A DNA stretch of 64,000 bases from contig NC_060065.1 in assembly GCF_020283565.1 (NCBI RefSeq), forward strand, positions 29,438,409 to 29,502,408, written 5' to 3'. The DNA is from Trifolium pratense (Eukaryota; Streptophyta; Magnoliopsida; Fabales; Fabaceae). The position numbers were made by a program, and so were the translations under genes. Shown here one piece after another: positions 11,400-22,654 of this stretch (within the stretch, counting starts at the first letter, position 1; every line of letters starts with the position of its first letter). The notes below the pieces were generated by a model. The model was given only the letters and a program-made list of their open reading frames with translations. It was not told the DNA's origin and did not search any database.

Positions 11400-12730
11400 T
11401 ACACCCTTATATAGGAGTTACAACACTTTAGCTTATGGGCCAAGCAAGCCAGCTAACACATAAGCCTTAGGCCCATAGGCGCGCACGAATCCTATACACA
11501 AAACTAGGCACACTGCAGGGTAGATTACACTTAACATATCCACTCTTAATCTACACAATACAAACAAACATAGGACAAGCAAAGTAAAAGTTTTACAATC
11601 ACTTAACATTGCAAACACCTAATATTTCTCTGAATTTGGTAAATGATTCCAATTTCAGGGGCTTGGTCATGACATCTGCAATTTGATCACCTGTGCTGCA
11701 ATGCTTCAACTCAAGTATTCCATATTTGACAAGATCCCTCAGAAAGTAATATCTCACATCTATATGCTTCATCCTTCCATGCATTATGGGATTCTTTGAC
11801 AATTTTATTGAAGAGTTGTTATCACAGAAAATAACAGTGCTCTTACTTTGAGCTTTTCCTAACTGATGCAAGATTGTCTTAAGCCAAACTGCTTGACAGG
11901 CACATGAAGCTGCTGCAACAAACTCAGCTTCTGTTGTAGAGAGTGTCACTATATATGGGTTTTTTTGGATGACATGAGATAGCACTTGAGCCAAGTTTGA
12001 ATACATATCCTGAACTACTCCTTATATCATCAATGTCACCAGCATAGTCAGAGTCAGTCCACCCTTGAAGTTGCAATTCATTTTGCAGTGAGGTGCATAT
12101 CTGTAGGTTTGTCCATATATCTAGCAATGAGACAAACAGAAAAAGCCAAGTCAAGCCTAGTAGCAAGTAAGTACATCAAGCATCCTACTATCTGTTTGTA
12201 CTTAGTAGCATCAATCTGCTTTCCACTTTCATCTTTGCTTAACTTTCATCCTGGAACAATAGGGCTACTCACAGCATTGCACATTTCCATTCCAAATCTT
12301 GATAAGATTTCTTTAGCATATTTTTGCTGGTTTATGAAAATTTCATTCTTGCCTTGTGTTACTTCCACCCCAAGGAAGTATCTCATGTGGCATAAATCTG
12401 TCATTGCAAATCTTCTTTTCATAGAATTTTTGAAATTTTGAGAAGCTTATGTAGACGCTTCATCTTCTTAGACTTACAATAAAAATCCTGTCTTCATCTT
12501 GCTTTACAAATAAGTGTGTTCATGTGGACAATTCTCAAAATTTTCCAGTCCAAAATAAGGTAAAATAGTATCAAGAAGACAAGAACTGTTATGAACTATT
12601 TCTAAGCATGAACAATAATATGGAAGAATAGAGAAGAAGAGAAAAGAATAGACTTTGTATTATTCTATTCACAAGTGTGCATTACATTTTAACAAAGGGG
12701 TCCTATTTATAGGACACATTTAGAGAACAA
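11400..12730 (-). pseudogene. Degenerate Ty1/copia retrotransposon (RT C-terminus and RNase H)
   Basis: Minus-strand pol remnant. From about 12440 to 12170 it reads as the end of the RVT_2 reverse transcriptase (FLGVEV-like and 'KYKQIVGCLMYL'-like blocks), with stops. From 12166 to 11599 it reads as the RNase H domain: WTDSDYAGD, LSTTEAEF, FCDNNSSIKLSKNP, HIDVRYYFLRD and QIADVMTKPL are all present. A frameshift near 11990 splits it. Gag, protease, integrase and most of RT are missing. Flanking LTR pieces are suggested by TATA-like TCCTATAAATAGGACC (about 12700-12716) and TCCTATATAAGGG (about 11405), both on the minus strand. The left piece is cut by the MITE. Confidence 0.85.
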
Positions 12731-13943
12731 AAAAACCTACACAATAATGGACATTCATTATATATTATTATTCATATCAAGAACATTAAAAAGGAGCGAT
12801 TTTTCATTTTGGTGGAGCAAATTATTAACGTCTTTTTTATTCACAAATTAAAATTGTGAGTGCGTTTAAAAAGAAATAAAAGAAGCATATGTGACTCCAA
12901 TCTTCTCTAATTTTTCCTTGAAAATAACCATTGGCTATAGTTAAAGAAAAAATATAGGTGGCATCGTACCTAAAACAATATTTCGTTGGCAACTCTTCTT
13001 TTTGTCTATTTGGTTTCAAGAAATTGAATGTTGTTCCCACGTTTAAAATAGTTTTTTTTTTAACCTATGCAACATTTAATAAAAGTTAACTTCATAAACA
13101 TATTGGTAAGTAAAAATTAGTTTGTAGATATCGTTTGCCAATTTATTTATATGGATATATCCAACATCATTTCTTGATTATGTTATGGGGCTAGACTAGC
13201 ACTGTCAGCACACTAGGACATTTGTGTCTAAAAATGTGTTCCAATAATGTTTCAACAAAAAAAATGGCCAATATACAACCTAGTTAATAATAAACATATT
13301 GGATATATCCATATAAAAGTTAACTTCATAAACATATTGCATGCTGTATATTCAATAAAATCAATAATCAAAAATAAAAGTTTTAGAATTGAGAGTTAAG
13401 TCTAACTCAATCCTACAAAACTAACTTGTAAGGTGAAGATTGAATGCAATCTCGTAATTGATGTGAAACTTCTTAACAAAAAGGATTGTGCTAATTAGTA
13501 CTCTTTGCATTGATAAATGAAACAAAAATAGTCTAGTGAGCTTAGCTCAGTTAAACATTGCATTATATATGTAGTGGGTTGAAGTTCGAACCGCGATCAA
13601 AGTAAATTTTAGGTAAAAATTACTTTTTAAAATATTAAATATACCAATTTCATCTTATAAAGAAAAAAAATACTATTTTATCTTCTTTTTTTTCCTGAAT
13701 TCCTTGTTAGCATTTCCATAGATAAAATAGTGTCAAAGTGGTGTAATCCCAACAAGCATAGAAGGAGTTACTTTTGCCGGCTTACGAGTTTCTCGTGCGC
13801 TTTATGTTTACTCATTCACTATATAAATAGCGATTTTTATAAAAATAAAAAAATAAAAAGGAGAAAATATCGTCTACTACATAAGTAGCGGACAATATTT
13901 TAAAAAATGGTAGGGCGACAAAAATACTCCCAACGGTGAATTA
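12731..13943. repeat. Intergenic with repeat scraps
   Basis: No gene was seen. An inverted pair 'aaaagttaacttcataaacatattg' occurs at about 13080-13105, with a direct copy at about 13315-13340, and TGGATATATCCA-type words lie between. A copia-LTR-like scrap (about 13385-13475, 'aagtctaactcaatcctacaaaac') and a degenerate family A SINE (about 13537-13610, TGAGCTTAGCTCAG) follow. Confidence 0.45.
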
Positions 13944-14569
13944 GGGATGACAATGGGTTGGGTATGGGTAGGATACTATAGTACTCATCCTCATACCTGC
14001 AGTTTGAAAAAATACACGTACACATTCTCATACTCTCGTGAGTAACAACATTAGTACCCGTCCTCATACCCTACGGGTACGTACCTAAGTACTCATACCC
14101 GTACGTACCCATTACCCGCAATTTTACTAAAAATAAATTGATCAATTATAAAATATCATATTATTTTAATATAATTAATTTTCTTTAAAGATTTTAATGT
14201 TGACTCATGAAAATTATAAACAAAAATTTTATTAACCTCATGTTAAAGTTCATTTCTTTTTTGACATATTTACATTGTATTTGTATTATATTATAAATAA
14301 ATATTTTTATTAAAAATGTGTAATAGTTTAATAGTGTTGTGTTTTTTAAAATTGATATACATATGTATTTATATAATAATATATATAAAATAAATAAATA
14401 TATATTATGCGGGTATGGGCGGGGTGGGTACTAAGATACCTTTACCCGCACCAATACCCGTTCACTTTTGCGAGTAATTACTCATACTCATGCATGTACC
14501 CAAAATACGGATTATTACCCTATTCATTAGGAGTATTTTTTGCGGGTGCTTAGAGTGAAATTGTCATCC
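13944..14569. mobile_element. MITE with GGGATGACAAT termini
   Basis: The left end, GGGATGACAATGGG, mirrors the right end, ATTGTCATCCT. The arms are rich in 'tacccgta/cgggtatggg' words in opposite orientation, around an AT-rich centre. The structure resembles hAT-type MITEs. No coding frame and no clear target duplication were seen. Confidence 0.7.
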
Positions 14570-15362
14570 TACTGTGAATGGTACCAGCACAGTATGGCTG
14601 TGTATCGCATAGATGGATAATTCATTCCCTTCATAATTTTATCCACATTATTATTATTATTGAAACATGATGGTCCCACGTTACTACAATAAATATCAAA
14701 GTGGAACCCACCAACCGAAGAAGAAAGAAGTAGTAGAAGCCGACGTTGTCTACCGAGCATCATTCACTCATTTCTATCACACGTGTCATAATCCCCTCCA
14801 CTTATTACCTGTCGGCATTTCACTTCCACCACACGATCAAACCTCGCCTTAGATAAATCAAAAAGTAAAAAAGAAACACGGTGCTCACACACACACACGG
14901 TGTCACTTTTTTCTTATTTGTTATTCCAAACTATGCTTGCAATTAATTTCTATTATTATTATTAATATTGTTATAAATAAATTTAATTTTTTTATACATT
15001 AAAAAATTAATGTATTTAGCTTATATTATAAACTAAATACATCAGTATTTTAACGTACTTAAAAAAGTCAAATTTATTTATGATAATGATCGGAAACACT
15101 ATCTATTTAAGGTCATCTAAAAGATTTTACATCGAGTAGTTGGAAGAAAAAAATGTATAAAGTAATTATAAATATGAAAAATTCAATTGAGTTTTATTCA
15201 CCGCAAACGACTGTATTCTTTTGAGTGTATTAAGGTTTACGTAGTTGTGAGTCTTCAAAAACATTATAGGTGAAAGAGTTTGTAATTTCGTCTAGTAAAA
15301 ATTGCAGATTTAATAATAAATTATTATTGTGTAGAATTTTACTTATTGTGTAGAATTTTTTT
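14570..15362. other. Intergenic, no gene seen
   Basis: Contains short overlapping open frames on both strands at 14569-14852 without motifs, a short CA run (about 14886-14899), and AT-rich DNA up to the poly-T target of the outer foldback element. Confidence 0.5.
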
Positions 15363-15698
15363 GGCTTAAATGCAGTTTTGCCCCCCTGTTTTGATTAAAT
15401 CAGAATTTTACCCCATCTGTTTTAAAACGCGGACTTTTACCCCCCTATTTTATAATTTTTTGGATTTTGCCCCCCCTAAAATTCTGCTTTCGAGTCACAA
15501 CTTCAAAGTTTCGCACACAACTCAATTTGGATCAATAATTCACCAAACAGATATCGAAATGACCGTAATCGAGTTATCTTTCCATAGAATCAAACCTCAC
15601 TAAATTTGGAGTTACAAAAAGAGATTAATTACCGTTTTAGTGAAGGTATGTCCCCAAAATTCTGCACAAAATCTGCTTTCGAGTCACAACTTCAAAGC

Positions 15699-17440
15699 TG
15701 TTGAGGCAAAATGCAAAATCTCAATTTGATGTTTTAAAGATAACAAACATCTTAATTATATTTTAAATGTAATTCTGATCTCATTGTTATCTAACAAGTG
15801 CTCTTGAGTGTTTTAATTAGTCAGGAACAATTAAGCTTCTAATCTCAATGATACTCATTATGTTTTGGCAAAAAGAGAAGCTTCAGGATCAGTCTGAGAA
15901 TGATCTCTGGTTTAAGTGCAACATTCTCCTCATGAACAAGAATAAATGCAAAAGCACTTATTTCATTAAGTCAACCATATACAAGACAAAGAAGCACTTT
16001 ATCTTGGTTTTAACTCACAAGATCACAACAGTTCATGAACATTTAAGGCAAGGAATAAGTTGGAAAGAAAGTGACTTTCCTCTTTGGACAAAGTTAATGA
16101 TCAAGCATGTGCAACATGATAATTTCTCAAGGCATCATCTAATCAGGTGTATCAAGAATATTTGGACAAGAATTACATAGACCAATAAGGATGAGACAAC
16201 ACACATTCAACTCATAGTTGTCATGTACCTTCAATGACAATATTTAATGAACATTCTCCAAGAAATTAATTCTTAATCAAGAAAAGGAAGTACATGGAAA
16301 GGACAAGTGAATAGTTATGCAAGGACATCACAGCTGCATTCTCTTCACACTACAGCTGGCCACAGATCTGCATCATTCTCCATTTGAAGATCAAGTGCAA
16401 AATTCGCCCAGATTGGAGAACGATCTCAGAAAGATGCTGAGAATGACTGTCCTTTGCTTTTGAAGTTGCAAGCTCATCTACAGCTGGCCAAAACGTGCCT
16501 AAATGGTCTATAACGGATATACTTGGTGAGGAAGCAATGAACAACTATCTACAGCCCATTGCAAGCTGTCATTTTGGTCCTTTTAAGTGAAAATATGAAG
16601 AACAGCAGGGAGAACGTTCTGAGAAAGATCAGTTTGAGCTTATCCACTCAACAACTCAGCATGAGCTGTCTATTTTGAATCAACTAGCCGTTGGAGAACT
16701 TCCTTTGGGACCAAGGAACTGAAGACTCAAGGTTCAACTATAAAAGGAAGGCTTTGGCAACATTGAAGAGCAAGAGTTTAAGCTACAACAATCAATCTAC
16801 TTGTCTTTGTGACACAAGTTTTTAAGCTCTTCTTTAAAGATCTCTTTCACTCCATATTTTGTAATTATCATACTAGGATCAGTATCCATTTTGAGTGAAC
16901 AAAGAGAGATTTTATTGTAACTAGCTTTTCAACTTAGTTTAAGTGAGAAAGCTTTAAGATCCAAACCATTATCAAATTGTAAAGATTGGCTCAAGTCAAT
17001 ACGTAACTATTGATTGAGTGACACCTCATAAAGTCTAGGAAAGACTTAGGTAGATCAAGCAAGTGAAGCTTGGAAGATTGTGATCTTGGATTAGATCAAA
17101 GAAGAAGTGTATCTTGAGATCGGTAGAATCTCTTAGTGGACAATCTCACAGGAGCGTGGGGACTGGAGTAGCCCATACTATTAAGGGGTGAACCAGGATA
17201 AAATTACTGTGTCTCTTCTCTCCCTTGAACTCATATTAATTTTATGCAAACACAAACACACACAAATCACTTATTGTTTTGTTTGCAGCTCAGAGATCGT
17301 TCTAAGATCATTCTCTTAACTTATACTATTTATTCTGAGATCATTCTAACATATGTTTTGATATCTAATTTTTTAAAAGGACAATTTTTAAAGGTTCACA
17401 ATTCAAACCCCCCTTTCTTGTGAAAAACTTTGCTACTTCA
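15699..17440 (+). repeat. 5' LTR of the Sirevirus
   Basis: 1742 bases, TG...CA. A probable promoter TATA is ACTATAAAAGG at about 16738-16748. The LTR holds many copies of TGAGAA/GAACG/GATCTCAGA words (about 15885-15907, 16410-16440, 16615-16640, 17288-17350), often as imperfect palindromes. A 110-codon open frame (15848-16180) is present in both LTRs but has no recognised motif. Confidence 0.92.
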
Positions 17441-17442
17441 AT

Positions 17443-17454
17443 TGGCATCAGAGC
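17443..17454 (+). other. Primer binding site
   Basis: TGGCATCAGAGC begins 2 bases after the LTR. It differs by one base from the usual plant copia site TGGTATCAGAGC, complementary to initiator tRNA-Met. Confidence 0.75.
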
Positions 17455-17513
17455 TCTGCCTCTAAGGTTGAGCATCTAACAAGTGCTAGAGGAAAAGATT
17501 CAGGAAGGAAGTA

Positions 17514-18656
17514 ATGAATAAAAGCGCAAAGTTTATATCAGAGGGAGGATCTTCACATAGGCCACCACTATTTGAAGGAGATGACTACTACTATTGGAAA
17601 GACAAGATGGAACTATTTCTTAGATCACAAGATACACACATGTGGACAGTGATTGAAGTTGGTGATTACACTCCATTAGTAAAAGACTCTACTACTCCAA
17701 AGACAAAAGATGAAATGACAACTCAAGAAGCAGATAGGGTACTTCTAAACACTAAAGCTCAATTATTTATTAAAAGTGCTTTGTGTAGGGAAGAATATGA
17801 CAGGATCATGGAATGCAAAACGGCCAAAGAAATGTGGACAACACTCCAAACTCACCATGAAGGAACAAGTCGTGTCAAAGAAACAAGAATTGACATTGGT
17901 GTTAGAAAATTTGAGCTATTTGAAATGAAGGAAGATGAATCAATTGATCAAATGTATGGAAGATTCACAATCATCATAAATGAACTTAACTCGTTAGGGA
18001 AGAAATTCTCTATACATGAAAGAGTGAGAAAAGTGCTTAGATGTTTACCAAAGAGTTGGAGACACATAGTAACAGCAATCACAGAGTCAAAAGATCTCAC
18101 TGAGGTTAAATTAGAAGATCTCATTGGATCTTTAAAAGCTCATGAGTCCATTCTTCAGGAAGACAAACCTATGAAAAACAAGATGATTGCATTAGATTCA
18201 CAGACTAAAGAACGTTCTAAGAACAAAGAAGCAGTGGAGGAAGACAACAAGTTTCTTCAAGAAGATGATGAAGAAGAGTTAGCATTTTTATCTAGAAGGA
18301 TACAAAAGCTAATGATGAGAAGAAATCAGATTAAGAAGAACTTTCCACCAAGAAGAAATGGACCTAAACCAGAAGTGGATATCAGCAAAATACAATGCTA
18401 TGGATGCAACCAATTTGGACACTACAAGAATGAATGTCCTAAACAAAAGAACTCTCCTTACAAATCCATGATGGTAACCTGGGATGAGTTGGATGAAGTA
18501 CAAGAAGCAGAAGAAGAACAAGAAGCTAATGTGTGTCTCATGACAAATGCAAACATTGAAGAGGTAACTCTAGATCCTTGCTCATCATGTCAAAAAACTG
18601 AACATCTCTTTGATAATCTTTTATATGACTCTCAAATTCTAAATTCTAAATTCTAA
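17514..18656 (+). CDS. Sirevirus Gag (capsid/nucleocapsid)
   Basis: 380 codons from ATG 17514. The N-terminal half matches the copia gag (UBN2-type) fold: a W-rich start with YYYWKDKMELFL at about residue 26, and an AKEMWTTLQTHHEG block at about residue 103. A CCHC zinc knuckle, CYGCNQFGHYKNEC, lies at residues 294-307, followed by an acidic tail. The frame ends right after three tandem copies of the 7-mer AAATTCT (18634-18654), where unit-number change shifts the frame. Family-typical C-terminal sequence continues in another frame downstream. It packages element RNA. Confidence 0.85.
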   Translation: MNKSAKFISEGGSSHRPPLFEGDDYYYWKDKMELFLRSQDTHMWTVIEVGDYTPLVKDSTTPKTKDEMTTQEADRVLLNTKAQLFIKSALCREEYDRIMECKTAKEMWTTLQTHHEGTSRVKETRIDIGVRKFELFEMKEDESIDQMYGRFTIIINELNSLGKKFSIHERVRKVLRCLPKSWRHIVTAITESKDLTEVKLEDLIGSLKAHESILQEDKPMKNKMIALDSQTKERSKNKEAVEEDNKFLQEDDEEELAFLSRRIQKLMMRRNQIKKNFPPRRNGPKPEVDISKIQCYGCNQFGHYKNECPKQKNSPYKSMMVTWDELDEVQEAEEEQEANVCLMTNANIEEVTLDPCSSCQKTEHLFDNLLYDSQILNSKF

Positions 18657-19341
18657 AAATGGTCAACTTAGAGATGAAGTCACTAAGTTAACTAAAGAAA
18701 GAGATGAATATAAATCTGATAATGATATAATGAAACAGATAATCAAAAATATGCAACTTGCACATGATGGACTTTCTAAGCAAATTAAAGAACTTAGAGA
18801 CAATAATAAAATGAAAGAATGTTCTATGATTCAAAAAGAGAATATCACTTTAAAACAAAAAGTGTCTAAACTTGAAAAAGATTTAACAAAGTTTGTCAGC
18901 ACCACAAAAACTTTTGAAAATATTTTAGGATCACAAGGTAATTCATATAATAGAACTGGATTGGGATACAAACCTTTTCAAAATAAGAAACTAATTGAAA
19001 ATGTTTTTGTTCCTCATAAAGAAAAAAGATTTCAAAAATATAAATGCTCATTCTGTCACAAGGATGGACATCTTGAACCATTTTGTTTTAAAAAGAAATC
19101 TCTTTATAGATCAGAACATTCTCAGAACAATCTAAAAAGAAATTTTTATTCAAAACCTCCTTATAAGAGATCATCTTATCAATATAAGAAGATGCCTTAT
19201 AAGAGTACTAACCTTCAAGGACCCAAAAAATTATGGGTACCTAAGAATTTATTAAATTCAAATACAGGAATGTCATCTAGCAATGAAGAAAAAGCCTTGG
19301 TACTTGGACAGTGGTTGCTCAAGACATATGACAGGAGATAG
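18657..19341 (+). pseudogene. Sirevirus gag C-terminus, frame-shifted continuation
   Basis: An open frame continues in frame +1 (first ATG at 18730). It has a lysine-rich coiled-coil-like stretch (residues about 1-55 from 18730) and a second zinc-knuckle-like motif, CSFCHKDGHLEPFC (from about 19045). It runs into the protease region, where the frame is lost in an A-run at 19289-19293. The natural product would be one polyprotein with the upstream Gag; here it is disconnected on both sides. Confidence 0.75.
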
Positions 19342-19618
19342 ACAAAGCTTTCTTTCATTTGACAAGAAGGAAGGAGGAACAGTTACCTTTGGAAACAATG
19401 AAAAAGCAAGTATAAAAGGTAAAGGTACTATTGGTAAGAATAATTCTGCAAAAATTGAAAATGTTCACTATGTAGAAGGACTTAAACATAACTTAATTAG
19501 CATTAGTCAATTATGTGACAATGGTCTTGAAGTTATTTTTAGATCTCATACTTGTGAAATAAAACAATCTGACAAAACTCTTTTCTATGGATCAAGAATA
19601 AAGAATGTATATACTTAG
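19283..19618 (+). pseudogene. Sirevirus protease fragment
   Basis: The frame +2 segment contains WYLDSGCSRHMTGD, with the retropepsin catalytic D-S-G, and the typical GLKHNLISISQLCDNG block. It begins at an A-run shift and ends with a premature stop at 19616-19618. Similarity resumes in frame +1 from about 19612, so a small indel lies near 19603-19613. Confidence 0.85.
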
Positions 19619-22290
19619 ATGAACTGCCTACTGAATCCTGCTTTGTTTCTCTTGAAAAAGACAAATGGATTTGGCATAAAAGGGCTGGACATATAAGTAT
19701 GAAGACTATGTCAAAACTCTCTAAACTTGATCTAGTTAGAGGCTTACCTGATATTAGTTTTGACCTAGATAAAGTGTGTGAATCTTGTGCAAAGGGCAAA
19801 CAAGTTAAAAGTAGTTTTAAACCAAAAGATTTTGTTTCAACAAAAAGACCTCTTGAACTACTTCACATAGATTTATTTGGACCTGTCAAAACTACTAGTC
19901 TTGGTGGCAAAAATTATGGTTTTGTCATAGTTGATGATTTTTCAAGGTTCACTTGGGTGTTATTTTTAAAACATAAAGATGAATCTTTTGAAGCTTTTAA
20001 AACATTCTGTTTACAAGTTCAAAATGAGAAAGGTACCAATATTGTCTCTATAAGAAGTGATCATGGAGGAGAATTTGAAAACTCTCACTTTGAATCATTC
20101 CTAAACAATAATGGTATATCTCATAATTTTTCTTGTCCAAGAACTCCTCAACAAAATGGAGTTGTTGAAAGGAAAAATAGAACTTTACAAGAGATGGCAA
20201 GAACTATGATAAATGAGTCAAATGTTGAAAAATATTTTTGGGCTGAAGCCATCAATACTTCTTGCTACATCTTGAACAGGGTTACCATAAGAAAAATTTT
20301 GAATAAAACACCCTATGAACTTTGGAAAGGAATTAAGCCAAATATTTCCTACTTTCATATTTTTGGATGTTATTGTTACATTTTGAATATCAGAGACAAC
20401 TTAGGTAAGTTTGATTCCAAATCAGATAAGGGAATATTCTTAGGTTACTCTCTAACCTCAAAAGCTTATAGAATATACAATTTGAAAACACAAGCTCTAG
20501 AAGAAAGCATGCATGTCAAGTTTGATGAATATGAAGATATATCATATACCAACACCTTTAATGATGAAGAAGAAGTAAGGAATGAACAAAGTAATGATGA
20601 GAATCAAGAACCTACAGCTCAAGGACCTCCAAAGACTTGGAGAACTGTTGGTTATCATCCACCAGAACAAATTATAGGGAATACTGAAGATGGTGTAAGA
20701 ACTAGAAGGGCTTTACTGAACAAGGAGAATAATCTGGCAATGATCTCTCAGATAGAACCAAGATCAATAAATGAAGCTATCACTGATGAATCTTGGACTG
20801 AAGCCATGAAAGAAGAACTCCTGCAATTTGAAAAGAATGAGGTTTGGAATCTAGTACCACTTCCACAAAATCACTCAATCATTGGAACAAGGTGGGTCTT
20901 CAGAAACAAACTTGATGAAAATGGTAAGGTAATAAGAAATAAAGCAAGACTTGTAGCTCAAGGATATAATCAACAAGAAGGTATTGATTATGATGAGACT
21001 TTTGCTCCAGTGGCTAGATTAGAAGCCATTAGAATTTTACTTGCATATGCTTCACACAAATGTTTTAAACTTTTTCAAATGGATGTGAAAAGTGCTTTTC
21101 TAAATGGTTTTTTAAATGAAGAAGTTTATGTACATCAACCTCCTGGGTTTATTGATCAACAAAAACCTAATCATGTTTTTAAATTAACCAAAGCTCTTTA
21201 TGGACTAAAACAAGCTCCAAGAGCTTGGTATGAAAGATTAAGCTCATTTTTACTTGAAAATGGTTTTTCTAGAGGAAAAATTGACACTACACTTTTTAGA
21301 AAAATTGATAAACATGATTTACTTATTGTACAAGTATATGTTGATGATATTATATTTGGTGCTACTAATGAAAAGTTATGTGAAGAATTTTCTGAACTTA
21401 TGCAAAGTGAATTTGAAATGAGCATGATGGGAGAACTTAGTTTCTTTCTTGGCTTGCAAGTCAAGCAACATGAAAATGGAATTTTCATCAGTCAAGAAAA
21501 ATATATAAAGGATCTTCTCAAGAAATACAAGATGAATGAGGCCAAGATAATGTCAACACCAATGCATCCATCAACAAGCTTGGACAAAGATGAAAAGGGA
21601 AAAGATGTATCTGAAAAGGAATATAGGGGAATGATTGGATCACTCCTATATTTAACTGCAAGTAGACCAGACATTGTCTTCTCAGTAGGTCTATGTGCTA
21701 GATTTCAAACATCACCAAAGGAATCTCACCTAACTGCAGTAAAAAGAATCTTCAGATATCTAGTTGGTACACCAGATGTTGGTCTTTGGTACCAAAATAA
21801 ATCACATTTTGAGTTAAAAGCATTTTGTGATGCTGATTATGCTGGTGACAAAGTTGAGAGAAAAAGCACCAGTGGAGCATGTCAATTTCTTGGAGAAGCT
21901 CTTGTAAGTTGGTGTTGCAGAAAACAAAACACCATAGCACTTTCAACAACTGAAGCAGAATATGTATCTGCAGCAACTTGTTGTTGTCAGGTAATTTGGA
22001 TCAAAAATCAACTTGAAGACTTCTCATTAAGGTACACAAAAATTAAAATCTTATGTGATAACACTAGTGCTATTAATTTGTCAAAAAATCCCATTCAGCA
22101 TTCTAGATCAAAACACATTGAAATTAAACATCACTTTATTCGTGATCATGTTAACAAAAATGATGTTGAATTAGTTTTTATTGATACTGAAAATCAGTTA
22201 GCTGATATTTTTACTAAGCCATTAGTTGAGGAACGATTCAATTTTATCAAGGAAAAGTTAAAAATCATCAGAAATCCAAGCCAGACTTGA
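19612..22290 (+). CDS. Sirevirus integrase-reverse transcriptase-RNase H
   Basis: Open from about 19612 (first ATG 19699; 863 codons from there to the stop at 22288-22290). Order: the GAG-pre-integrase H-x-R-x-GH region (about 19675), the integrase core with the DLFGP, SDHGGEF and [11 protein letters not shown] blocks (D-D-E), then RVT_2. RVT_2 carries [33 protein letters not shown] and the YVDDIIF catalytic motif at about 21338. RNase H follows with [31 protein letters not shown] and DIFTKPL. All catalytic motifs are present. Only the upstream frameshifts separate it from gag-protease. Confidence 0.9.
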   Translation, partial: YLDELPTESCFVSLEKDKWIWHKRAGHISMKTMSKLSKLDLVRGLPDISFDLDKVCESCAKGKQVKSSFKPKDFVSTKRPLELLHIDLFGPVKTTSLGGKNYGFVIVDDFSRFTWVLFLKHKDESFEAFKTFCLQVQNEKGTNIVSIRSDHGGEFENSHFESFLNNNGISHNFSCPRTPQQNGVVERKNRTLQEMARTMINESNVEKYFWAEAINTSCYILNRVTIRKILNKTPYELWKGIKPNISYFHIFGCYCYILNIRDNLGKFDSKSDKGIFLGYSLTSKAYRIYNLKTQALEESMHVKFDEYEDISYTNTFNDEEEVRNEQSNDENQEPTAQGPPKTWRTVGYHPPEQIIGNTEDGVRTRRALLNKENNLAMISQIEPRSINEAITDESWTEAMKEELLQFEKNEVWNLVPLPQNHSIIGTRWVFRNKLDENGKVIRNKARLVAQGYNQQEGIDYDETFAPVARLEAIRILLAYASHKCFKLFQMDVKSAFLNGFLNEEVYVHQPPGFIDQQKPNHVFKLTKALYGLKQAPRAWYERLSSFLLENGFSRGKIDTTLFRKIDKHDLLIVQVYVDDIIFGATNEKLCEEFSELMQSEFEMSMMGELSFFLGLQVKQHENGIFISQEKYIKDLLKKYKMNEAKIMSTPMHPSTSLDKDEKGKDVSEKEYRGMIGSLLYLTASRPDIVFSVGLCARFQTSPKESHLTAVKRIFRYLVGTPDVGLWYQNKSHFELKAFCDADYAGDKVERKSTSGACQFLGEALVSWCCRKQNTIALSTTEAEYVSAATCCCQVIWIKNQLEDFSLRYTKIKILCDNTSAINLSKNPIQHSRSKHIEIKHHFIRDHVNKNDVELVFIDTENQLADIFTKPLVEERFNFIKEKLKIIRNPSQT

Positions 22291-22321
22291 AATATTAAAT
22301 TACTTAGTCTTTTTGCAACCT

Positions 22322-22339
22322 TCTGAGAACGTTCTCAGA
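22322..22339. promoter_or_regulatory. Perfect 18-bp palindrome between pol and ORF3
   Basis: TCTGAGAACGTTCTCAGA is its own reverse complement. It is the perfect form of words scattered imperfectly through both LTRs and the third ORF (22909-22930 and about 24198). GAA/TTC spacing resembles a heat-shock element half-set. The role is unproved. Confidence 0.6.
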
Positions 22340-22654
22340 TCTGCGTTTAAGTAAATTTTTGAATTTACTCTCAAACGGCTTTTTCCTTGGTTTTTGCTTT
22401 TTAAATTTATGATAAGCATTAAAGAAGATATGTTCTCCTTCCTCTCATTGGCTTACCACGATTGGTTTCTCTTTCTCCTCTTTTCGTTTCTAAAATCAAG
22501 TACAATAACTCACTATTCATCTCTACCATCAAGTACACCTAGCCTACTACACTCTTCCTCCTTCCCAAGCTTCCACCTCTTTTTATACTCACCTAAACTC
22601 ATCATTTCATCACATCACCTTCAATCAATTATCTTTTCTTCTTTCTTCAAAAAA

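Noticed and set aside
14569..14852. Overlapping frames on both strands
   Set aside because: Mutually exclusive chance frames without motifs or splice context.
15848..16180. 110-codon open frame, repeated identically at 25575-25907
   Set aside because: It lies wholly inside the Sirevirus LTRs and has no motif. Duplication is explained by LTR identity.
22394..22654. N-terminal extension of ORF3 as a signal peptide
   Set aside because: It is translated pyrimidine-rich leader; the motif-bearing protein starts at MARTKNPGRR.
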